DNA of 26,846 bases. Source: Candidatus Halomonas stercoripullorum (lineage in GTDB: Bacteria; Pseudomonadota; Gammaproteobacteria; Pseudomonadales; Halomonadaceae). The DNA lies in the NCBI GenBank assembly GCA_019114645.1, contig DXFC01000242.1, forward strand, positions 1-26,846, in the 5' to 3' direction. This document shows positions 6,903 to 16,600 of the stretch, one piece after another. Below the pieces are notes generated by a model that saw nothing but the letters and a program-made list of their open reading frames with translations, did no database searches and was not told the DNA's origin. Both the position numbers and the translations under genes were made by a program. Within the stretch, counting starts at the first letter, position 1. Every line of letters starts with the position of its first letter.

Positions 6903-7760
6903 TCACCTCCCCTTGGGGCTCTTCGGTTTGCGCATCGCCTGTACTGGACGCCGTTTGTGCTTGTCACGACTCCAGCGATTCTTTTCATCCGGCGTGAGTT
7001 CGGCCACCTTGCGCGGCGTCAAGCCGGCCGCCAGTGACAAGTCATCAATCTCATCCTGGGTAAGCTCGATCCACTCTCCGGCCCTGGCACGCTTGTCGAG
7101 GAAAATGTTGCCATAACGCACCCGCTTGAGCCGGCTCACCGTAAGCCCCTGGGACTCCCACAAGCGCCGCACCTCGCGGTTACGCCCCTCCATGATCACC
7201 ACATGAAACCAGGTGTTGATGCCCTCGCCGCCGAACTCCTGAACATCGGTGAAGCGGGCCGGACCATCCTCGAGCATGACCCCTTCGACCATGGCCACCA
7301 CATGCTCCCTGCGCACCTCGCCCATGACCCGCACAGCATATTCACGCTCGATCTGGGTAGAGGGGTGCATCAAGCGGTTGGCCAGCTCACCATCCGTGGT
7401 AAACAGCAGCAGCCCACTGGTATTGATATCCAGGCGACCAATGGCAATCCAGCGTTCGCCCTTGAGACGCGGCAGACGCTCGAACACGGTACGCCGTCCT
7501 TCCGGATCCTTGCGCGTACACAACTCGCCTTCCGGCTTGTTGTACATGATCACCCGGCGTGGGGTTTCATCGGCAGCACGCAACGTTACCGGGCGATCAT
7601 CAAACTCTACCCGATCACGCATCTCGATACGGTCACCCAGCCTGGCCACCTTGCCGTTGACCTTGGCCCGGCCAGCCTCGATGGCCGCCTCCATTTCACG
7701 ACGTGAGCCCAAGCCGGCGCGGGCCAGCACTTTCTGCAGTTTTTCAGTGTTAGTCGTCAT
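6903..7760 (-). CDS. rluB: 23S rRNA pseudouridine synthase B
   Basis: RluB makes pseudouridine 2605 in 23S rRNA. The 285-residue protein has an N-terminal S4 RNA-binding domain (about residues 6-50, KLQKVLARAGLGSRRE) and an RsuA/RluB-type catalytic domain with the catalytic aspartate D111 in GRLDINTSGLL. The motif GRNREVRRLWE near residue 190 is also typical. The C terminus is basic (KHKRRPVQAMRKPKSPKGR), as in other RluB proteins. The ATG at 7760 overlaps the end of scpB by 11 bases and has GAGAAG just upstream; an ATG at 7772 would add four residues. Overlap with scpB indicates translational coupling in an scpA-scpB-rluB operon. Confidence 0.93.
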   Translation of the reverse strand: MTTNTEKLQKVLARAGLGSRREMEAAIEAGRAKVNGKVARLGDRIEMRDRVEFDDRPVTLRAADETPRRVIMYNKPEGELCTRKDPEGRRTVFERLPRLKGERWIAIGRLDINTSGLLLFTTDGELANRLMHPSTQIEREYAVRVMGEVRREHVVAMVEGVMLEDGPARFTDVQEFGGEGINTWFHVVIMEGRNREVRRLWESQGLTVSRLKRVRYGNIFLDKRARAGEWIELTQDEIDDLSLAAGLTPRKVAELTPDEKNRWSRDKHKRRPVQAMRKPKSPKGR

Positions 7761-8580
7761 CTGACTTCTCATCTACGGTGAATTCCGCCCCCGCTCCGCC
7801 GTCATCATCGACGCTGGTGCGGGCACGTTTGGCCAGGCGCGCTTCAAGATCAGCGAAGCTCAAACCTGCCCCCTTGGACGCCCTCTCGGCGTGTACTCCA
7901 TCCGTCATCTCGACAGGCGTAATATTTTCACTATTGGCGATATCCTGCTCAGTGTCGCTTAGCGACTCGCCAGCCGGTTCCAATCGTCCCGGGGGCGGTG
8001 GCGAGACATCATCCTCGGGATCATGGAGCGGCTCCGGCTCCTCGAAATTCTTGAGCTCGTGCATGGGTGGCAACTCTTCGAGGGTCTTGAGACCGAAGTC
8101 ATCAAGGAACTGACGCGTGGTGGCATATACCGCCGGGCGCCCCGGCACATCGCGCTGCCCCACCACACGAATCCAGCCGCGCTCGGCCAGAGTACGCATG
8201 ATCGAGCTGCTTACCGCTACCCCGCGCACCTCTTCAATATCGCCACGGGTCACTGGCTGACGATAAGCGATCAGCGCCAGGGTCTCCAGCAAAGCCCGCG
8301 AGTAACGCTGTGGCCGCTCATCCCACAGCCGTGACACCCAGGGCGACAGGCGTGGGCGAATGCGCAACTGATAACCCGAAGCGGTCTCAAGCAGCTCCAG
8401 GGCGCCCTGCGCATGCCGGGAGCTTACCCGCACCAACGCCTCCCGCAACTGGTGCCGAGGCGGACGCTCATGCTCATCGAACAATCCCTCAAGCCGCTCC
8501 AGCGAGAGCGGCTCATCGGCAGCCAACAACGCTGCCTCAAGAATTTCATCAAGACCACCGGGCAACCCCATACTCCTCAT
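7750..8580 (-). CDS. scpB: Segregation and condensation protein ScpB
   Basis: ScpB is a winged-helix subunit that, with ScpA and SMC, forms the condensin complex organising the chromosome. Residues about 7-165 match the family, with SRALLETLALIAYRQPVTRGDIEEVRGV and ERGWIRVVGQRDVPGRPAVYATT as clear signatures. The remaining hundred or so residues form a low-complexity acidic tail ending VDEKSDDD, likely disordered and specific to this lineage. The start ATG overlaps the scpA stop (ATGA), and the end overlaps rluB. No smc gene lies in the window. Confidence 0.93.
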   Translation of the reverse strand: MRSMGLPGGLDEILEAALLAADEPLSLERLEGLFDEHERPPRHQLREALVRVSSRHAQGALELLETASGYQLRIRPRLSPWVSRLWDERPQRYSRALLETLALIAYRQPVTRGDIEEVRGVAVSSSIMRTLAERGWIRVVGQRDVPGRPAVYATTRQFLDDFGLKTLEELPPMHELKNFEEPEPLHDPEDDVSPPPPGRLEPAGESLSDTEQDIANSENITPVEMTDGVHAERASKGAGLSFADLEARLAKRARTSVDDDGGAGAEFTVDEKSDDD

Positions 8581-9557
8581 ACCGGGTTATCCCCAGAGAT
8601 ACCCTGCCCCTCAAACAGGCTCTCTTCTTCAGCAAACGGACTTTCCTCCCCACCCGTCTCGTCATCAACTATCTTCACTCCGCCGGTTTCTCCACGCGGC
8701 GCCCGGGCGCGCACGTGAATCGGCGACAAGGGGGCATTTTGTACAATCTCGATCATTGCCTCCTTGGCCAGTTCAAGAATGGCCATGAAGGTCACCACGA
8801 CCCCGGCTCGCCCTTCCTCCAGGGAAAACAGAGCCTCAAAGGGGGTGTAGCGCTCATGCCCTAGTTGCTCCATGATCGCCAACATGCGCTCACGGGTCGA
8901 CAGCACCTCGCGACTGACCTGGTGGGCCTGGTTAAGCTCGGCCCGGCGCAGAATACCGGCCAGGGCTCCCAGTAGCTCATCCAGTTCCACATCAGGATGA
9001 ATCACGCGTGATTCCAGTGGTGGCAGTGCCGCCCGCGCAGGGAACCAGTCGCGTCCCAGCCGGGGCAGTTCAGCCAGCGACTCGGCGGCACTCTTGAGCT
9101 GCTCGTACTCCTGCAGACGACGGATCAACTCGGCGCGTGGATCGCCCTCTTCCTCGTCGCTACCCTCCCTGGGCGGGCGCGGCAGCAGAGTACGCGACTT
9201 GATCTCGGCCAGCATCGCCGCCATCAGCAGATACTCACCGGCGAGCTCTATCTCCAGCGCCTCCATCAACTCGACATACTCAATGTATTGATGCGTGATG
9301 GCGGCCACGTCTACCGCCAGAATATCGAGATTCTGGCGACGGATCAGATACAACAGTAGATCAAGCGGCCCCTCGAAGGTTTCGAGGAAGACACGCAGGG
9401 CTTCAGGTGGAATATACAGGTCTTCCGGCGGCGCGTGGATCGGCTCATCCAGCACCCGCGCGAACAGTTCTCCCTGCTGCGACAAGACAGCCTGGCTCTC
9501 TTGGCCAGTCTCATGTTGGCTAGTCTCAAAGGCAGCAGTGCTTGGCGTATCGCTCAC
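8577..9557 (-). CDS. scpA: Segregation and condensation protein ScpA
   Basis: ScpA is the kleisin subunit bridging SMC heads in the condensin complex. The motif FEGPLDLLLYLIRRQNLDILAVDVAAIT is the family hallmark, followed by YLLMAAMLAEIKSRTLLPR. A C-terminal winged helix contains VSREVLSTRERM and GVVVTFMAILELAK. The start is debatable. I chose the GTG at 9557 because GGGGAGG and GAGG lie just upstream (GAGG six bases away), giving 326 residues. An ATG at 9599 and one at 9644 would add 14 and 29 residues without similarity. It overlaps scpB by four bases and is divergent from the DUF4139 gene. Confidence 0.92.
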   Translation of the reverse strand: MSDTPSTAAFETSQHETGQESQAVLSQQGELFARVLDEPIHAPPEDLYIPPEALRVFLETFEGPLDLLLYLIRRQNLDILAVDVAAITHQYIEYVELMEALEIELAGEYLLMAAMLAEIKSRTLLPRPPREGSDEEEGDPRAELIRRLQEYEQLKSAAESLAELPRLGRDWFPARAALPPLESRVIHPDVELDELLGALAGILRRAELNQAHQVSREVLSTRERMLAIMEQLGHERYTPFEALFSLEEGRAGVVVTFMAILELAKEAMIEIVQNAPLSPIHVRARAPRGETGGVKIVDDETGGEESPFAEEESLFEGQGISGDNPV

Positions 9558-9709
9558 GCGTGGCCTCGCCTCCCCGGCGTTGAAAGTCGGATGCCGCATA
9601 TCGCAACCAAGCACGCAGTTTAGCAAGAGTCGCGAAGCTCTCACAGCACCGCGGCAGTATGATAGGTTGCAAGCACTCCCCTATTGATAGGTCGTCGAGG
9701 AACCCGTTG
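9558..9709. promoter_or_regulatory. Divergent intergenic region, scpA and the DUF4139 gene
   Basis: This 152-base stretch should hold promoters for both genes. I see a TATGAT (9658-9663) on the plus strand without a good -35 partner, and the dyad CCTAT-TG-ATAGG (9680-9691). Nothing here is convincing enough to assign. Confidence 0.25.
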
Positions 9710-11713
9710 ATGCCTACTACCGGACCAACCCCCTTGCTACTGCTGAAGCAGGCTCTGCTGGGTACCACTATCGCCCTGGCACTCTCTCCCGGCCTGGTAC
9801 TTGCCGCAAGCGACACCGCTCACCGCATCGAAGCCATCACGCTCTCATCGGGCGGGCTGGCCGAGATCCGGCGTAGCATTCAGGTAGACGGCGCCACCGA
9901 GCTTGATTTCGATGTACCACTCGATCAAGTCAACGACATTCTCAAAAGCCTTCTCATACGTGACCCGTCCGGCGGTGTCGCCGCCATGACCCTGGACGGC
10001 CTGTCACCCGTTGAGGAAACCTTTCGTCGCCTGCCCTTCACAGCGGATGACCTGAATAGCCTGCCTGATCTGCTGCGTACCCTACAGGGTGTTGCCGTAC
10101 GCGCCTCCTCGGGTGGGCGCACCATAGAAGGCAAGCTACTCGGTGTGGAGGCACCGCAACCCACCCAGCTTCGCGCAGCCAGGCCTGAGCCGCTGCTCTC
10201 CGTGATGACGGCCGAGGGCCAGATTACGCTGCTTAAACTGCGCAGCGATACCGAGCTGGAAATTCTCGACGAGGCGATTCGCGAGAGCATACAAGACGCA
10301 GCGAGCGTCAGTGGTCAGGGCCACATCGACGCCATGCGCACGCTCACCCTTACTTTGGAAGGCAGCGAAGCGCGCGACGTGCTTCTTGACTATGTCGTTC
10401 CCGCCCCGGTATGGAAGACGGCTTATCGTCTGATACTGGATGCCGACAACGCGGCCCGTCTGCAAGCCTGGGCGATCATCGAAAACGCCAGCGGCGAGGA
10501 TTGGCATGACGTCAGCGTGACTCTATCGTCGGGCGCCCCTGTCACCCTCGCGCAGCAGCTTCATCAACGCTACTGGCACGAACGGCCGGAGCTACCGGTG
10601 GTCGCCCAAACCACAGCGGCTCCAAGACCTGACAATTACAGAGGTATAGCAGCCACCGAAGCACAAGCAGCCGACGCTGCCGGCGCACCGGCACTACAAA
10701 GACTGGAAAGCACGCGAGCCAGGGCCTTTGCCCCTTCCGCTCCCACAACACCAGCCGCCGCCGATGAAGGCGAGACAGCCGCGACCTATCGCCTCCCCTC
10801 GCCTGTGGATCTGGCGGCTGGCCGCTCTCTGTCAGTGCCATTCATCGACGTCGAGCTGCCTGTCGAACGCATCGCGCTGTTCCAGCCCGAGCGCGGCGAC
10901 TCCCACCCGATCACCACTTTCAAGCTGGAGAACACCACAGCCACCAGCCTGCCGGTCGGCATCATGACGGTTTATGTTCCGCATGAAGAAGGCTACGCCG
11001 GTGATACCCAATTACAGAACCTGCCCGCCGGCGAAAGTCGTCTGCTGGGCTTTGCCGCTGACCGTAAAGTCGAAGTCACCATCGAAAATGGGCCGGCGGA
11101 ACACCTCTATCGCGCCAACCTTGCGGAAGGCGTTCTCACAACTACCCGGATTACCCGCGCCACCACTACCTATGCCATCCAGGGTGCAAAGGATGCGCCA
11201 CGCACAGTAGTGATCGAGCACCCACGCCGGCAAGGCTGGCGCTTTACTTCCGACGCGCTGATGGAAGCGACACCCACTCACCATCGACTCCATGCCGAAA
11301 TCGAAGCGGGTGGCGAAGCCGAAGTCGACGCCACCCACGAAAGAGTGGAGTCAGAGAGCATTACGCTGATCGATACTGATAGCGACACCCTGCTCTACTG
11401 GTCAGGTCAGATTGATGACGCCCAGACGGCGGAGACGCTTGCCAGGCTGGCCGAACAGCGCCGGGAAGTCACCCGGGCCGAAGCCGAAATCGAGCGTATC
11501 ATGCTCGAACGGGAAGGTGCCGCCGAGGACCAGGCCCGCATTCGCGAAAATCTCGCCGCCGTACCGGACGACAGCACGCTGGGTCAGCGTTACATCGCCA
11601 TGCTGGAAGAGGAAGAAGACAGCCTTGCTGAGTTGAACGAACGTCGACAGCAAGCCGAGAAGCGGCTGGTGACACTACGTGAGGAATTTGCGCAACTCAT
11701 TCAAGAGCTATAG
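9710..11713 (+). CDS. Exported DUF4139 domain protein, function unknown
   Basis: This is a 667-residue protein with a signal peptide (hydrophobic core LLGTTIALALSPGLVLA, cleavage near residue 32). The N-terminal part carries repeated beta-strand text (about 35-250) like the DUF4140/DUF4139 family, including VPAPVWKTAYRLIL and ASGEDWHDVSVTLSSGAP, the latter a family hallmark. An Ala/Pro-rich linker (about 300-350) precedes a second beta-rich part (about 360-560), and the last hundred residues are a charged helical, probably coiled-coil, segment. GAGGA lies eight bases before the ATG at 9710. No catalytic motif is visible, and no function is established for the family in proteobacteria. It is transcribed alone and converges on radD. 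Confidence 0.8.
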   Translation: MPTTGPTPLLLLKQALLGTTIALALSPGLVLAASDTAHRIEAITLSSGGLAEIRRSIQVDGATELDFDVPLDQVNDILKSLLIRDPSGGVAAMTLDGLSPVEETFRRLPFTADDLNSLPDLLRTLQGVAVRASSGGRTIEGKLLGVEAPQPTQLRAARPEPLLSVMTAEGQITLLKLRSDTELEILDEAIRESIQDAASVSGQGHIDAMRTLTLTLEGSEARDVLLDYVVPAPVWKTAYRLILDADNAARLQAWAIIENASGEDWHDVSVTLSSGAPVTLAQQLHQRYWHERPELPVVAQTTAAPRPDNYRGIAATEAQAADAAGAPALQRLESTRARAFAPSAPTTPAAADEGETAATYRLPSPVDLAAGRSLSVPFIDVELPVERIALFQPERGDSHPITTFKLENTTATSLPVGIMTVYVPHEEGYAGDTQLQNLPAGESRLLGFAADRKVEVTIENGPAEHLYRANLAEGVLTTTRITRATTTYAIQGAKDAPRTVVIEHPRRQGWRFTSDALMEATPTHHRLHAEIEAGGEAEVDATHERVESESITLIDTDSDTLLYWSGQIDDAQTAETLARLAEQRREVTRAEAEIERIMLEREGAAEDQARIRENLAAVPDDSTLGQRYIAMLEEEEDSLAELNERRQQAEKRLVTLREEFAQLIQEL

Positions 11714-11773
11714 CACCTACCAACGCAGGCGCTGGCTGGAGCAGGAATGCAATCACCCAAGGATGACTCTCGA

Positions 11774-13657
11774 TTAATCCGCCGCTTGCGCCTTGCGATA
11801 GCGCCCGGTGTAGTCAAAGAGCTTTTCGCGCACCTGCCAGTGGCGGCCCACCTTGCGCCCGACCACGAAATCGGGATGGCGTAGGCGGCGTTGTTCTTCG
11901 ATCACTGCTTGCGGTGTGGCCGGGCGCCAGCCACTGCCCGGCGCACGCAAGTGCTCACGCAAGAATACCGCAGCGAAAGCAGCACGCTGGGCGGGAGTTT
12001 CCAGGGCGAACCACTCCGCCAGCGCAGTGCCGTCCTCGTCATGGTAGGTGACCTTGAGCCGTGGCAAGCCGCGACCGTTGACGGTGGCCTCCAACTGCAT
12101 GCCGCTAACGCGTAGTACACGGGCATCCTTGAGACGCAGCGCTTCCTTGAGCTTGTCATCGGCATCGACCAGCAGGGTCTGGCAACCATGGCAACGCCGT
12201 GCGGCGATATCGTTCTCGGCGCCGCAGTCACCGCATACCTTGAAACGAAAGCGAAAGTCACATTGTTGCTTTCTACAGGCGCCCGATGCCGCGCCTTGCT
12301 GGCCTTCGCTTGTTGCAGGTAAAAAGCCGGACTCGCTTTTAGCGCGGCTTCGGGCGCTGTCAACAAGCCCCTGACAACGGCGACCAAAGTGTTCGATGAC
12401 CAGGTCGCCGTCGCGCTTGCCCCAGAACAGGTTGGCGTGACCGCAGGCAGGGCACTCCACCTGCACCGGTTCAGCGTCTGAATCGGGCCTGGGGATGCCG
12501 ACTTCCGGGGCATAAAGGTCCCAAGGGTTACCGGCATAATCGAGGATCAGGCAGTCCGCTTTGCCCGGGGAGAGACGCAGTCCACGACCGACGATCTGCT
12601 GGTAAAGGCTCACCGACTCAGTAGGCCGCAAAATAGCGATCAGATCCACATGGGGGGCATCGAAACCGGTGGTCAGCACCGCCACATTGACCAGGTACTT
12701 GAGCTCACGCGCCTTGAAGGCGGCAATGAGGCGCTCGCGCTCGGCGGAAGGTGTCGCGCCGGTAATCAGGGCCCCTTCGGCGGCGGGGAGATAAGCGAGT
12801 ATCTCTTCGGCGTGGGCCACCGTGGCGGCGAAGATCATTACGCCCCGGCGCTCACGGGCACGTTCAACCACCTCGGCAATAATGCCCGGCGTGGCACGGC
12901 TGCCGGCGACCACGCGATTCAGCTCTTCTTCGTGGAACAGCCCCGTTGTGGACGGCATCAATTGCGAAAAATCATAGCGTTCGACCGCCGCATCCACCCG
13001 CCGTGGCTCGGCAAGATAGCCCTGCTTGACCATCAGCCGCAGCGGCTGCTCGAACACGCAATCACGAAAGAAGCAGTCTTCACTGCCACGTACCATACCG
13101 TGATAGTGGCGGTAATAGATGAACCCCTGCCCCAACCGGTAAGGCGTGGCAGTCAGCCCGAGCACCTTGAGCCATGGATTGCACCGGCGTAGGTGATCAA
13201 TCACCTGGCGATAGCTGGAGTTCTCTTCCAGCGAGACCCGGTGGCACTCGTCGATCACCAGTAGTGTGAAAGCATCATCCTGAAAGGCTTTCAGGTTGCG
13301 TACTACCGACTGCACCGAGCCGAATACCACCTGGCGGCTGCTCTCCTTGCGCCCCAGACCGGCACTGAAGATATCCGCCTCAAGGCCATACGCTTGGTAC
13401 TTGGCGTGGTTCTGTTCGACCAGCTCACGCACATGCGCCAGCACTAGCACCCGGCCCCGCGCCAGGCGTGCCAGCTCGGCAATTACCAGCGACTTGCCGC
13501 TGCCGGTGGGCAGCACCACCACAGCGGGGTTATGCGTAGCGCGAAAGTGCTCAATCACACGACGCACGGACTCCTGCTGGTAAGGGCGCAGTGTCGGCGG
13601 TGAAGACGCCGAAGGCGACCCGAGGGCCGCCTTCGTTGCAGGCTGCGAAGTTGCCAT
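11774..13657 (-). CDS. radD: RadD-type superfamily 2 DNA-repair helicase with a palindromic insert
   Basis: RadD (YejH) is an ATPase that promotes RecA-dependent recombination and repair of double-strand breaks and works with SSB. The 627-residue protein has Walker A LPTGSGKS (about 49-56), a DECH box (136-139), LTATPYRLG (168-176) and QQIVGRGLRLSPGK (motif VI), all nearly identical to E. coli RadD. The C-terminal zinc region has CPACGHANLFWGK, RRCQG, QCDFRFRFK and CGDCGAENDIAARRCHGC. Between RRCQG and QCDFRF the linker is 34 residues, against about ten in E. coli; the extra residues are encoded by an imperfect 86-bp palindrome (12275-12360). The frame is intact. An extra cysteine (GACRKQQC) comes with the insert. 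The N terminus is about 18 residues longer than in E. coli. Confidence 0.94.
   Translation of the reverse strand: MATSQPATKAALGSPSASSPPTLRPYQQESVRRVIEHFRATHNPAVVVLPTGSGKSLVIAELARLARGRVLVLAHVRELVEQNHAKYQAYGLEADIFSAGLGRKESSRQVVFGSVQSVVRNLKAFQDDAFTLLVIDECHRVSLEENSSYRQVIDHLRRCNPWLKVLGLTATPYRLGQGFIYYRHYHGMVRGSEDCFFRDCVFEQPLRLMVKQGYLAEPRRVDAAVERYDFSQLMPSTTGLFHEEELNRVVAGSRATPGIIAEVVERARERRGVMIFAATVAHAEEILAYLPAAEGALITGATPSAERERLIAAFKARELKYLVNVAVLTTGFDAPHVDLIAILRPTESVSLYQQIVGRGLRLSPGKADCLILDYAGNPWDLYAPEVGIPRPDSDAEPVQVECPACGHANLFWGKRDGDLVIEHFGRRCQGLVDSARSRAKSESGFLPATSEGQQGAASGACRKQQCDFRFRFKVCGDCGAENDIAARRCHGCQTLLVDADDKLKEALRLKDARVLRVSGMQLEATVNGRGLPRLKVTYHDEDGTALAEWFALETPAQRAAFAAVFLREHLRAPGSGWRPATPQAVIEEQRRLRHPDFVVGRKVGRHWQVREKLFDYTGRYRKAQAAD
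12263..12366. repeat. Palindromic element lying in frame within radD
   Basis: On the radD coding strand the 86-bp core (12360 to 12275) starts ACAGCGCCCGAAGCCGCGC and ends GCGCGGCATCGGGCGCCTGT. These arms pair over 18 bp with one A-A mismatch and one bulged C. Flanking TTGTTG and CAACAA (12361-12366 and 12263-12268) extend the pairing by six. Inside, TAAAAGC and GCTTTTTA form a second small hairpin. The core adds residues about 433-461 to RadD. Size, symmetry and insertion site suggest a REP- or MITE-like element, but only one copy lies in this window. Confidence 0.7.
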
Positions 13658-13686
13658 GAACTCAAATCACTCGGCTCATGCCACTC

Positions 13687-16600
13687 TCATCCCACCCACA
13701 CCCGCGCATTGCGGAACAGCCGTAGCCAGGCGCCATCTTCGGTCCAGTCGTCGGGACGCCAGGAGTTGGTCACCGCCCGTACCACCCGCTCCGGGTGCGG
13801 CATCATGATGGTGACGCGCCCATCCGGTGTCGTCAGTCCGGTAATGCCCGAGGGTGAGCCGTTGGGGTTGGCCGGGTAGTGAGTGGTCACTTGACCGTAG
13901 TTGTCGACATAGCGCAGGGCCACCTGGGCGCTCCCCTGCATACCGCGCAGGTGGGCACTGTCGCGGAACTCGGCACGTCCTTCGCCGTGCGCCACGGCGA
14001 TGGGCAAGCGCGACCCCTCCATGCCGGCGAGCAGAATGGATGGGCTATCCTCTACCTGCACCATCGACACGCGCGCCTCGAACTGCTCTGACTCGTTGCG
14101 TACAAAGCGTGGCCAATCCTCGGCACCGGGAATCAGCTCCTTGAGCTGGGCCAGCATCTGACAGCCATTACACACGCCGAGGCTGAAGCTGTCGTCACGC
14201 TGGAAGAATGTCGCGAACTGCTCCCGTGCACGCGGGTTGAACAGTACCGACTTGGCCCAGCCGCCACCGGCACCGAGGACGTCACCATAAGAGAAGCCGC
14301 CGCAGGCCGCCAGGCCCTTGAAGCCATCCAGCGTCACCCGCCCTTCCAGGATATCGCTCATGTGCACATCCACCGCTTCGAAGCCGGCATGGTGAAAGGC
14401 CCAGGCCATCTCCAGATGGCCGTTGACGCCCTGCTCGCGCAGAATCGCCACCGCCGGGCGGGCGGTATTGATGAAGGGAGCGGCGATATCTTCGTTAATA
14501 TCGAAGGAGGGAGTAGCGGAAAGCCCCGGATCACGACCATCGAGCAGGCTGTCAAACTCACTCTTGGCGCAGTCAGGGTTGTCGCGCAACGCCTGCAGAC
14601 GGTAGCTGGTTTCCGCCCAGGTACGCTGCGCCAGCAGCCGCGTGGTTTCGAGCAGCGGCTCCTCGAACAGCGTCACACGCACCTGATCGTCATAGCGCGG
14701 GCGGGCGATCACGCCACAGGTCTCGATACCGGCCGCGGCGAATTGCGCCAGCACTTCGGCGGTATGCTCCCGGTTAACCTGAATTACCGCTCCCAGCTCC
14801 TCGGCAAACAGCGCTTCCACCGCCTGGGTCGGCTCGTCGATCAGCCAGTCGAGCTTGATTTCGAGTCCGGCATGGGCGGCAAAGGCCATTTCCAACAGCG
14901 TGACGAGCAGGCCACCATCGCTGCGATCGTGGTAAGCGAGCAGTTTGCCATCGGCATTGAGCCCTTGAATCACGGCAAAGAACGCCTTGAGATCCTCAGG
15001 ATCATCGAGATCGGGGCACTCGTCGCCAAGCTGGCCGTAAACCTGCGCCAGAGCCGAGCCACCCAAACGGTTCTGGCCGCCGCCCAGGTCGATCAACAAC
15101 AGGTCGCTTTCGTCCTGCTCCAGGTTGATTTGCGGGGTAAGGGTACGCATGGCATCAGTCACCGGAGCGAAGCCGGTCACCACCAGTGACAGCGGCGAAG
15201 TCACGCTCTTTTCGTCCGCCTCTCCCGACGCTTCGCCCGCCTCGCTCTCTTCCTGCCAGGCGGTGCGCATCGACATGGAGTCCTTGCCCACCGGAATGGC
15301 AATGCCAAGTTCGGGGCACAGCTCCATGCCTACTGCATGCACGGCGTCATACAGTGCCTGGTTCTCGCCGACATGGTCGGCAGCACTCATCCAGTTGGCG
15401 GAGAGTTTGATATCGGAAAGCCGGGCAATAGGCGCGGCCGCCAGGTTGGTGATGGTCTCGGCCACCGCCAGGCGGGCACTGGCCGCCGGCTCGATCAGCG
15501 CCACCGGCGGACGCTCGCCCATGGCCATGGCCTCACCGGCATGGGTGTCGTAGCTGGCCGTGGTCACCGCCACGTCGGCCACCGGCACTTGCCACGGTCC
15601 CACCATCTGGTCACGCGCTACCATGCCGGTAATCGAACGATCGCCAATGGTGATCAGGAAGCTTTTGGATGCCACGGTAGGCAGGCGCAGCACGCGCTCC
15701 ATGGCTTCACGCAGGTCGAGGTTGTCCAGCATCACCCCGGGCAACTCAAGACTTTCGCGCTGGAATTCGCGAACCATCTTGGGGGCCTTGCCGAACAATA
15801 GGCTCATCGGCAGACTGACCGGTTGCGTAGTCACCGCTTGCGCCTCGAAATGGCCGTCACGCACTTCCAGGTAATGCGCTTCGGTCGCTTCGCCCACCAC
15901 GGCATAGGGGCAGCGTTCGCGGGCACAGAGCGCATCAAAGGTGGCGAGATCCTCTTCGGCTACCGCCAGGACGTAACGCTCCTGGGCCTCGTTACACCAG
16001 ATTTCCAGCGGACTCATGCCCGGCTCGGCATTGGGAATGTCGCGCAGCTCGAAGCGCCCGCCACGGTTCCCGTCCTTGACCAGCTCCGGCAGGGCATTGG
16101 AGAGCCCACCGGCACCGACATCATGAATAAAACGGATGGGGTTGGCTTCACCCAGCGCCCAGCAACGGTCGATCACCTCCTGGGCACGCCGCTCGATCTC
16201 GGCGTTACCGCGCTGCACCGAAGCGAAGTCAAGATCAGCGCTGGAGACTCCAGACGCCATCGACGACGCCGCCCCGCCGCCCAGGCCAATCAACATGGCC
16301 GGGCCACCCAGCACAATCAGCTTGCCACCCACCGGAATTTCGCGCTTCTGAACATGGTTCTCGCGGATATTGCCGTAACCACCCGCCAGCATGATCGGCT
16401 TGTGGTAGCCGCGCCGCTCGATACCGTTGGCTCCCAGGGTGTCCTGCTCATAGGTCCGGAAATAGCCGGTCAGGTTGGGGCGCCCGAACTCGTTATTGAA
16501 GGCGGCACCGCCAATCGGACCCTCCAGCATGATCGCCAGCGCCGACTGCATACGCTCGGGCTTGCCGTAGTCAAATGCTTCCCAGGGCTGGACAAATTCG

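Noticed and set aside
12048..12374. A plus-strand open frame across the radD insert, considered as a possible gene carried by the element
   Set aside because: It mainly shadows radD codons, has no ribosome site or family features, and extends far beyond the palindrome.
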